Shown piece after piece: positions 31,928-36,595 of a stretch of DNA of 36,595 nucleotides. The position numbers and the translations under genes are program-made. Below the pieces are notes generated by a model. The model was not told the origin of the DNA, did no database searches, and saw nothing but the letters and a program-made list of their open reading frames with translations. The DNA lies in assembly GCF_005893125.1 (NCBI RefSeq), contig NZ_VCJS01000124.1:1-36595 (forward strand). Reading direction: 5' to 3'. Positions within the stretch are counted from its first letter, which is position 1; each line of letters opens with the position of its first letter. Source of the stretch: Nonomuraea basaltis (GTDB lineage: Bacteria > Actinomycetota > Actinomycetes > Streptosporangiales > Streptosporangiaceae).

Positions 31928-33343
31928 CTAGCCCTCGTCGGGCGCCAGGACGTTGCTCCTGATGGTGAGGGCCGTGATCAGCGCCGACACCACCATCATC
32001 CCGGCGCTGATCAGCATCGCCAGCCTGAACCCGGCGTCGAACACCGGCGGCTCCTGGAACGCGTCGCCCACCAGCCCCACCATGGGCGGCACCGCGGCCA
32101 CCGCGAGCAGGCTCCCGGTACGCGCCACCGCGTTGTTGACGCCGCTGGCCGTGCCCGCGTAGCGCTCGTCGGCGGTGGCCAGCACGGTCGCCGTCAGCGG
32201 CGCCACGGCCGCCGACAGCCCCAGACCGAACACGGTCACCGCGGGCAGCACCTGCAGCGGGTACGAAGCGCCGAACCCGATCGTGCTCATCCAGAGGAAC
32301 CCGGCGCCGGCCACCAGGATCCCGATCGTCATCGGCCACCGCGGTCCGTACCGTTTGGCGACCTCACCGGCCTTGGCCGACAGCAGCAGCATCAGGATCG
32401 AGGTCGGCAGCATCGCCATCCCCGCCGCGGTGGCCGAGAACCCGGACACCACCCGCAGTTGCACGACCAGCAGGAAGAACACCACCCCCATGGCCGCGTA
32501 CATGATGAGCGTCACCACGTTCACCGCCGTGAACACGTGATTCCGGAAGATCCCCACAGGCACCAGCGCGTCGGGAGACCTGCGGATTTCCGTCACCACG
32601 AACGCCGCCCCCAGCACCAGGCCCGCGATCAGCGGCACCGGCGCCCCCTCCTGGATCAGCCCGTACGTGATCCCCGCCAGCGCCAGCGCCGCCAGCACCG
32701 ACCCCAGCACGTCGAACCGCCCCGCCGCCTGCTCGTCTCTGCTCTCGGGCACGTGCCGCAGGGTGACGAGCACGACGATCAGCGCGAACGGCAGGTTGAT
32801 CAGGAACGCCCACCGCCAGCCCACCGTCTGCACCAGCCCCCCGCCCAGCAGCGGCCCGATCGCGGCGGCCACCCCGCCGAGTCCCGACCACGCCCCGACC
32901 GCCCGCGGCCGGTCGCCGCGCACGAACGACGCCTGAATGATCGCCAGCGATCCCGGCGTCAGCAGCGCCCCGCCGATGCCCTGCAAGGCCCGGGCACCGA
33001 TGAGGAACTCGATGTTCGGCGCCAGCCCGCACAGCGCGGACGCCACGGCGAACCAGACCGTGCCGATGAGGAAGACGGCCCGGCGGCCGTAGCGATCGCC
33101 CAGGGATCCGCCCAGGAGGATCAGCCCGGCGAGGGTGAGTGTGTACGCGTTGATCGTCCACTGCAGCCCGGCCATGTCCGCGTCGAGCTCCCGGCCCAGG
33201 TCCGGCAGCGCGACGTTCACCACCGTGCTGTCGAGCAGCGCGAGCCCGGACCCGAGCACGGTCGCCAGCAGCACCCACCGGCCAGACGCCGACTTGAGCG
33301 CCAGGTGGCCGTCGGTTTGGAGCTTTTCAGAGCCGGATGTCAT
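31928..33343 (-). CDS. DHA2-family MFS drug exporter (EmrB/QacA-like)
   Basis: This 471-residue proton-driven exporter has about 14 membrane helices. The signature LLDSTVVNVALPDL in helix 1 marks the DHA2 class, motif A is GGSLGDRYGRRAVFLIG, and the helix 5 region reads GGVAAAIGPLLGGGLVQ. The ATG at 33343 fits the start of the conserved region. It follows the tetR gene by 38 bases on the same strand, so both share a promoter and the exporter is probably induced by a ligand of the repressor. The cargo may be an antibiotic or biocide. Confidence 0.93.
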   Translation of the reverse strand: MTSGSEKLQTDGHLALKSASGRWVLLATVLGSGLALLDSTVVNVALPDLGRELDADMAGLQWTINAYTLTLAGLILLGGSLGDRYGRRAVFLIGTVWFAVASALCGLAPNIEFLIGARALQGIGGALLTPGSLAIIQASFVRGDRPRAVGAWSGLGGVAAAIGPLLGGGLVQTVGWRWAFLINLPFALIVVLVTLRHVPESRDEQAAGRFDVLGSVLAALALAGITYGLIQEGAPVPLIAGLVLGAAFVVTEIRRSPDALVPVGIFRNHVFTAVNVVTLIMYAAMGVVFFLLVVQLRVVSGFSATAAGMAMLPTSILMLLLSAKAGEVAKRYGPRWPMTIGILVAGAGFLWMSTIGFGASYPLQVLPAVTVFGLGLSAAVAPLTATVLATADERYAGTASGVNNAVARTGSLLAVAAVPPMVGLVGDAFQEPPVFDAGFRLAMLISAGMMVVSALITALTIRSNVLAPDEG

Positions 33344-33381
33344 GGGCTCAATCCTGTCACCGCGCTCCGCGGGCTCGACGA

Positions 33382-33987
33382 TCAGGCGCCGGTTTCGCTC
33401 CCGAGAGCCCGCAGCACGAACTCGCACACCAGCGCTCCCGCCCCCTCCACGGTGACGGCCCCGCTGATGAGCGGAACCCGCTCGGCCCCGACAACGGCCA
33501 TGATCATGCGCGCCGTGGCCGGAACATCGATCACCCGGAAGTCACCGGACGCGATGCCGCTCTCCAGGATCTCCACCAGAATCCGCTGCATGGGCTCGAC
33601 GTGCTCGGCCAGCTGCTGATAGGCGTCCGGCCCCAGAGCCGCACTCAGATCGGCCGCCCCCGGATGCGGATGCGCCAGCAGCCCGGCCAGCTGCAACCGC
33701 ACGAACGCCCGCAACCGGTCAGCCGGCGAGGCGTCGGCGGGCAACTCCCGCTCATAGCTGTCGATGAAGTATTGGGTCACCCGCTCGGTGAACGCCAGCA
33801 GCAGAGCCGCCTTGTCCGGGAAGTAGTTGTACAGGACGGTCCTGGTGATCCCCGCCTCGTTGGCCACGTCCGTCATCGAGATGGCGTCGATGCCCTGCAC
33901 CCGCGACAGGCGCGAGACGGCCTGCAGGATGCGGTCGCGCGTCTGGGCGCGGTGCTCGCCGATGGTGGCAGCCGAGATGCGGGGCAT
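33382..33987 (-). CDS. TetR-family transcriptional repressor
   Basis: This 201-residue regulator has an N-terminal helix-turn-helix (about 15-60: TRDRILQAVSRLSRVQGIDAISMTDVANEAGITRTVLYNYFPDK). A helical ligand-binding domain follows. The recognition helix region TRTVLYNYF matches the family pattern. It lies upstream of the exporter on the same strand and probably represses both genes. The palindrome at 34052-34069, 65 bases upstream of its start, is the best operator candidate. Confidence 0.92.
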   Translation of the reverse strand: MPRISAATIGEHRAQTRDRILQAVSRLSRVQGIDAISMTDVANEAGITRTVLYNYFPDKAALLLAFTERVTQYFIDSYERELPADASPADRLRAFVRLQLAGLLAHPHPGAADLSAALGPDAYQQLAEHVEPMQRILVEILESGIASGDFRVIDVPATARMIMAVVGAERVPLISGAVTVEGAGALVCEFVLRALGSETGA

Positions 33988-34051
33988 AGGCCCATGGTAG
34001 GCCGGAAGAGCCCGCCACCCGGAGTTTCAGCCCCGATACCCGACATTCGAC

Positions 34052-34069
34052 CTCTGACCTAAATCAGAG
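34052..34069. promoter_or_regulatory. Candidate TetR operator
   Basis: CTCTGA-CCTAAA-TCAGAG is a perfect inverted repeat with 6-base arms and a 6-base spacer in the A/T-richer region upstream of the tetR gene. Its position suits autoregulation of tetR and the exporter; binding is unproven. Confidence 0.5.
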
Positions 34070-34167
34070 AGTAATAGGTTCATTGCTTTCTGTAACCATG
34101 CAGGCCCTCGAGGCGAATGCCGCCAAGGAGCCGGGTCGCAGGCCGGGCCGGCGCGACCGAAACCCTT

Positions 34168-34228
34168 CCTCTCGGATGAGATCGCATTCACAGTGTAGTC
34201 ATTCCGCTACGATCCGTAGACCGAGAGG
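34168..34228 (+). promoter_or_regulatory. Long-range inverted repeat covering a ribosome-binding site
   Basis: CCTCTCGG (34168-34175) is perfectly complementary to CCGAGAGG (34221-34228), the latter containing the GAGAGG ribosome-binding site eight bases before the secreted-protein start. If the transcript begins upstream of 34168, pairing would hide that site. A TTCACA/TACGAT promoter (34187-34213, 15-base spacing) would instead start transcription inside the loop. Confidence 0.3.
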
Positions 34229-34236
34229 CTAGCGCC

Positions 34237-34788
34237 ATGACCCTCCGAATCCGCAAGACCCTGGGAATGATCACGGCGACCATGCTCGTGATCTCAGCGA
34301 CGATCCTCGGCACCTCCATCTCCCTGCCCCCGGCCGCAGCAGCCGCCGTCGTCGACCCCGATCTGACCTGCACGACGCAGTTCCGGTTCCACTTCGACCC
34401 GCCGCTGAACTTCAACACCGTCGACGCCAAGGCTGAGGCGGCCTTGGCGAACTGCGCCTCCCCGAACGGAAGCCAGCCGGAGCTCCGCTCGGCCGCCGTC
34501 GAGACCAGTCCCTCCACGACGGCGTCCGGCTGCTCTCCGACGCCGCTGCTCATCGAGGGCACGGCGTTGCTGAGCTGGAACACCGGCCAGCAGTCCACGG
34601 CCAACTTCGTCGTCAGCACCGACCCGACCTCCGGCGAACTCGGTCTCAGCGCCACGATCACGGGCGGGGTGATGAAGGGCGACACCATTCAGGCCGTTCC
34701 CGTCATCGCCGCCCAGGACGGCGTCTGCGGCGTGGGCGGAGTCCGAGCCCTCATCGTCGACCTCGGCGTGGTGCTCTTCGTTCATTGA
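34237..34788 (+). CDS. Small secreted protein of unknown function
   Basis: This 183-residue protein has a clear signal peptide (about 1-37, with hydrophobic core MITATMLVISATILGTSISL and AAAAA before the cut). The mature part of about 146 residues has four cysteines (C45, C73, C99, C164), enough for two disulfides, and alternates short hydrophobic strands, suggesting a compact beta-sandwich. No catalytic motif is recognised; similar small secreted proteins are frequent in actinomycetes. GAGAGG eight bases upstream supports the ATG. It is followed after 13 bases by an MFS remnant. Confidence 0.8.
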   Translation: MTLRIRKTLGMITATMLVISATILGTSISLPPAAAAAVVDPDLTCTTQFRFHFDPPLNFNTVDAKAEAALANCASPNGSQPELRSAAVETSPSTTASGCSPTPLLIEGTALLSWNTGQQSTANFVVSTDPTSGELGLSATITGGVMKGDTIQAVPVIAAQDGVCGVGGVRALIVDLGVVLFVH

Positions 34789-34801
34789 CGAGTGCCCAGT
34801 C

Positions 34802-35059
34802 GGGCGCGGCCGCGCCGGCCGCGCCCGACTCGCGCTCGGGCTGCTGCCGCTCCTGCTGGTACGCGATCCGTCCCACCTCTGGATCGTGTACGCCGCCCTG
34901 TGGACGGGCGGGATCGCCGTCAGCGTCGGCGGCCTGGTCGCCGTCGTCCTGATCGACGTGGCCAGTTTCCTCATCTCGGCGGCCCTGCAGTACACCCTGC
35001 GAACCCGGGCCCGCCCCCCGGCATCGTGCCGACGTTATGCCTGCACGCAGGCGGGCTGA
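34802..35059 (+). pseudogene. MFS transporter remnant with internal deletion
   Basis: In this frame the translation reads LALGLLPLLLVRDPSHLWIVYAALWTGG followed almost at once by VVLIDVASFLISAALQYTLRTR, then a scrambled end and a TGA at 35057. Both blocks are typical of MFS_3/DHA3-type exporters, the first near helices 3-4 and the second near helix 6. In intact proteins they are separated by roughly 60-80 residues, so the middle has been deleted, as have both ends. No good start exists. It is a degenerate fragment. Confidence 0.65.
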
Positions 35060-35100
35060 TCGCCGCAGGTCTCCTGATGTTCACCTACAGAGCAAGCTAG

Positions 35101-35110
35101 ACATATATGT
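35101..35110. promoter_or_regulatory. AT-rich palindrome upstream of fic
   Basis: ACATATATGT is a perfect 10-bp palindrome at the left of an A/T-rich stretch (35100-35160) just before the Fic gene. It may be a promoter or operator element; no convincing -35/-10 pair was found. Confidence 0.35.
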
Positions 35111-35163
35111 TTAAATCATTCAGTCGTTTGACGAGATGAATCGGTTATGTTTCTCTTGATGCC

Positions 35164-36291
35164 ATGCTCTATGGCACTCCCACGCTCAAGGCCGACGACA
35201 AGACGGTGCTCGCCGAGATCGAGGACATGCGGCAAGACCTCAAATATCGCCTGGCTGAGACGCATAGGTGGGACGGTCAGCTCCGCAGGCAGCTCCAAGC
35301 GCGAGCGATCCAAGGGTCGAACGCCATTGAGGGCTACCGGGCCAGCGTCGAGGATATCCAGTCGATCATGGCGGGGGAGGAGGCTCTGGACGCGTCCGCC
35401 ACTGTCGCAAAGGAGATCGCAGGCTATCAGCAGGCGCTCACGTATATCGGGCTGCTGTCGCGGGCCTCCGTGTTCCGCTACGACGTAGGCATGCTCAATG
35501 CGCTCAACTTCATGATGATCGGCCATCATCGGCACAAGACCCCTGGAGTGATTCGGCCAGGAGCTGTCTATGTCCGGAATTCGTCATCCGGTGAAGTCGT
35601 GTATGAAGGGCCGGATGCCGAGCTCGTCCCCGGGCTTTTGGATGAGCTGGTTGTGTGGCTCAACGAGGGCGATCTGGAGGCACCGAGTTACGTGCGGGCA
35701 GCGATGGCTCATTTCAATCTCGTCAGCATCCATCCGTGGCGCGATGGAAACGGTCGGATGTCGCGTGCCTTGCAGACATTGGTTCTCGGCTGCGATCAGA
35801 TCACGACACCCGAATTCTGCTCTACCGAGGAATGGCTCGGGCAAGAGCTCACCACACTCGAGTACTACAGCGTGCTCCGCACGGTCGGACACCGGCGCTG
35901 GAGCCCTCACGGTGACACCCTCGACTGGGTGCGGTTCTGCCTGAAGTCACATCACATGCAGGCGCAGCGGGTGCGGCAGCGCCTGAACGAGGCCGGTGAG
36001 ATCTGGACGTTGCTGGAGGAGCGGGTCGACGCCGACGGGCTCAACACGCGGTGTGTGTCCGCGCTCTACGAGGCGTTCGTGAGCAGGCGACTGCGCCGGA
36101 GCAGGTACCAGGCCGACGAGGAGCTCAGCCAAGGCCAAGCCGCCCGCGACCTGCGGGATCTCACCGCCAAAGGCTGGCTCAGGCCGTACGGCGAGACCAA
36201 GGGCCGCCATTACGAGGCCGGTCCGCGGATGGCCGAGCTCAAGGCCGATTTCGCCGGCCGGATCACTCCTCTGCGGGATCCGTATCGCTGA
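35164..36291 (+). CDS. Fic-domain protein (AMP-transferase) with built-in inhibitory motif
   Basis: Fic proteins transfer AMP or another nucleotide moiety to a hydroxyl of a target protein. This 375-residue protein has the catalytic loop HPWRDGNGRMSR (190-201), matching HPFxDGNGRxxR with W for F; H190, D194 and R198 are intact. The N-terminal helix carries GSNAIEGYR (51-59), fitting the inhibitory (S/T)xxxE(G/N) motif with E56, so it is a class II, self-restrained Fic protein. The C-terminus (about 285-375) looks like a winged helix. The ATG at 35164 lacks an obvious ribosome-binding sequence. Base composition is less G/C-rich than the surroundings, which suggests acquisition. No separate antitoxin gene is adjacent. 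Confidence 0.9.
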   Translation: MLYGTPTLKADDKTVLAEIEDMRQDLKYRLAETHRWDGQLRRQLQARAIQGSNAIEGYRASVEDIQSIMAGEEALDASATVAKEIAGYQQALTYIGLLSRASVFRYDVGMLNALNFMMIGHHRHKTPGVIRPGAVYVRNSSSGEVVYEGPDAELVPGLLDELVVWLNEGDLEAPSYVRAAMAHFNLVSIHPWRDGNGRMSRALQTLVLGCDQITTPEFCSTEEWLGQELTTLEYYSVLRTVGHRRWSPHGDTLDWVRFCLKSHHMQAQRVRQRLNEAGEIWTLLEERVDADGLNTRCVSALYEAFVSRRLRRSRYQADEELSQGQAARDLRDLTAKGWLRPYGETKGRHYEAGPRMAELKADFAGRITPLRDPYR

Positions 36292-36387
36292 TCAGAGCGA
36301 GCCCCAGGGGAGTCGCATGATCATGATCGTTACCAGGACACCGGGCAGCCGTCGTGAGGGGTAGGAGCTGCTGGTGTTTGAGTGTGC

Positions 36388-36595
36388 ATGAGGGTGCATG
36401 AAGTGCCTTTAGTTGCGTTGCGGCCGAAGTGCGGACGTGACGGCATGGACGCGGGTATGGGTATGGGTTGGGTTGTTCTCATCGGTAAGGCGCTGGTGTA
36501 TCAGAGCGGCCTGACGGTTCCGGCCCCACCCATGTGGTCTGTGGATGAGTCTGCCGACGATATCGCGCGTACGTTCTATCCGACAGTGTCAGCTC
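36388..36595 (+). CDS. Unidentified reading frame running off the right edge (partial)
   Basis: From ATG 36388 (or GTG 36403, or ATG 36445) an open frame continues without a stop to the end of the window. It reads ...LRPKCGRDGMDAGMGMGWVVLIGKALVYQSGLTVP... and ends in FYPTVSA. I do not recognise a family. Composition is less G/C-rich, like the Fic gene. The 96 bases between the Fic stop and this frame hold no feature except a 10-base tandem near-repeat (GTGCATGAGG GTGCATGAAG, 36384-36403). It may not be a gene. Confidence 0.35.
   Translation, partial: MRVHEVPLVALRPKCGRDGMDAGMGMGWVVLIGKALVYQSGLTVPAPPMWSVDESADDIARTFYPTVSA

Noticed and set aside
34792..35100. A 102-residue Arg/Pro-rich protein
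   Set aside because: Its composition is that of a shadow frame. The overlapping frame from 34802 shows clear MFS transporter similarity, so the region is a pseudogene.
35128..35151. TTGACG ... TATGTT as the fic promoter
   Set aside because: The spacing of 12 bases is too short for a sigma-70-type promoter.

Overview
The window is high-GC DNA with strong G/C bias at third codon positions, frequent GTG starts and many stop/start overlaps (ATGA, GTGA). This fits an actinomycete. The gene families suggest a Streptosporangiales-type organism such as Nonomuraea, but that is an inference. No rRNA, tRNA, CRISPR array or intact insertion sequence was recognised.

Region A (about 0.36-10.7 kb) looks like a cell-wall amino-sugar salvage locus. 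Leftward from a short divergent promoter run murQ (MurNAc-6-phosphate etherase), an AmiE/YbbE-like serine hydrolase and a small VOC protein. Rightward runs namZ (exo-beta-N-acetylmuramidase, formerly DUF1343). Facing namZ is a complete six-gene operon: oligopeptide-type lipoprotein, two permeases, two ATPases and a tandem-GNAT protein. The parts list resembles the Bacillus subtilis ybb/mur cluster, but a five-gene ABC importer replaces the PTS transporter. NamZ and the hydrolase carry no signal peptide, so the glycan is probably cleaved after import. No MurNAc kinase, NagZ or MurR-type regulator is present. A 15-bp motif occurs both between murQ and namZ and upstream of the importer.

Region B (10.7-19.4 kb) is mixed: an M20 amidohydrolase/zinc alcohol dehydrogenase pair, a NagD-like HAD phosphatase, a possible DinB-like protein, two adjacent paralogous coiled-coil proteins (one with freshly duplicated 54-bp and 21-bp repeats), an acyl-ACP desaturase behind a perfect 12-bp palindrome, an FMN reductase, ArfB, and a lipase-like hydrolase overlapping a HAD hydrolase.

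Region C (19.4-29.2 kb) opens with the decayed zinc-ribbon end of a TnpB-type gene lying in frame upstream of a Tat-exported PhoD-like phosphatase. A MacAB-like export module follows: two divergent membrane-fusion adaptors (one with a mucin-like insert of about 255 residues), an ATPase, an FtsX/MacB permease, a small anchored protein, a response regulator and a histidine kinase. The last five genes and the second adaptor form one tightly overlapping operon.

Region D (29.2-36.6 kb) holds an exported seven-bladed FG-GAP propeller protein divergent from a cytochrome P450, a TetR regulator with a DHA2 multidrug exporter, a small secreted protein, an internally deleted MFS pseudogene, and a Fic AMP-transferase with its own inhibitory motif in a visibly less GC-rich segment. 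An unidentified reading frame runs off the right edge.
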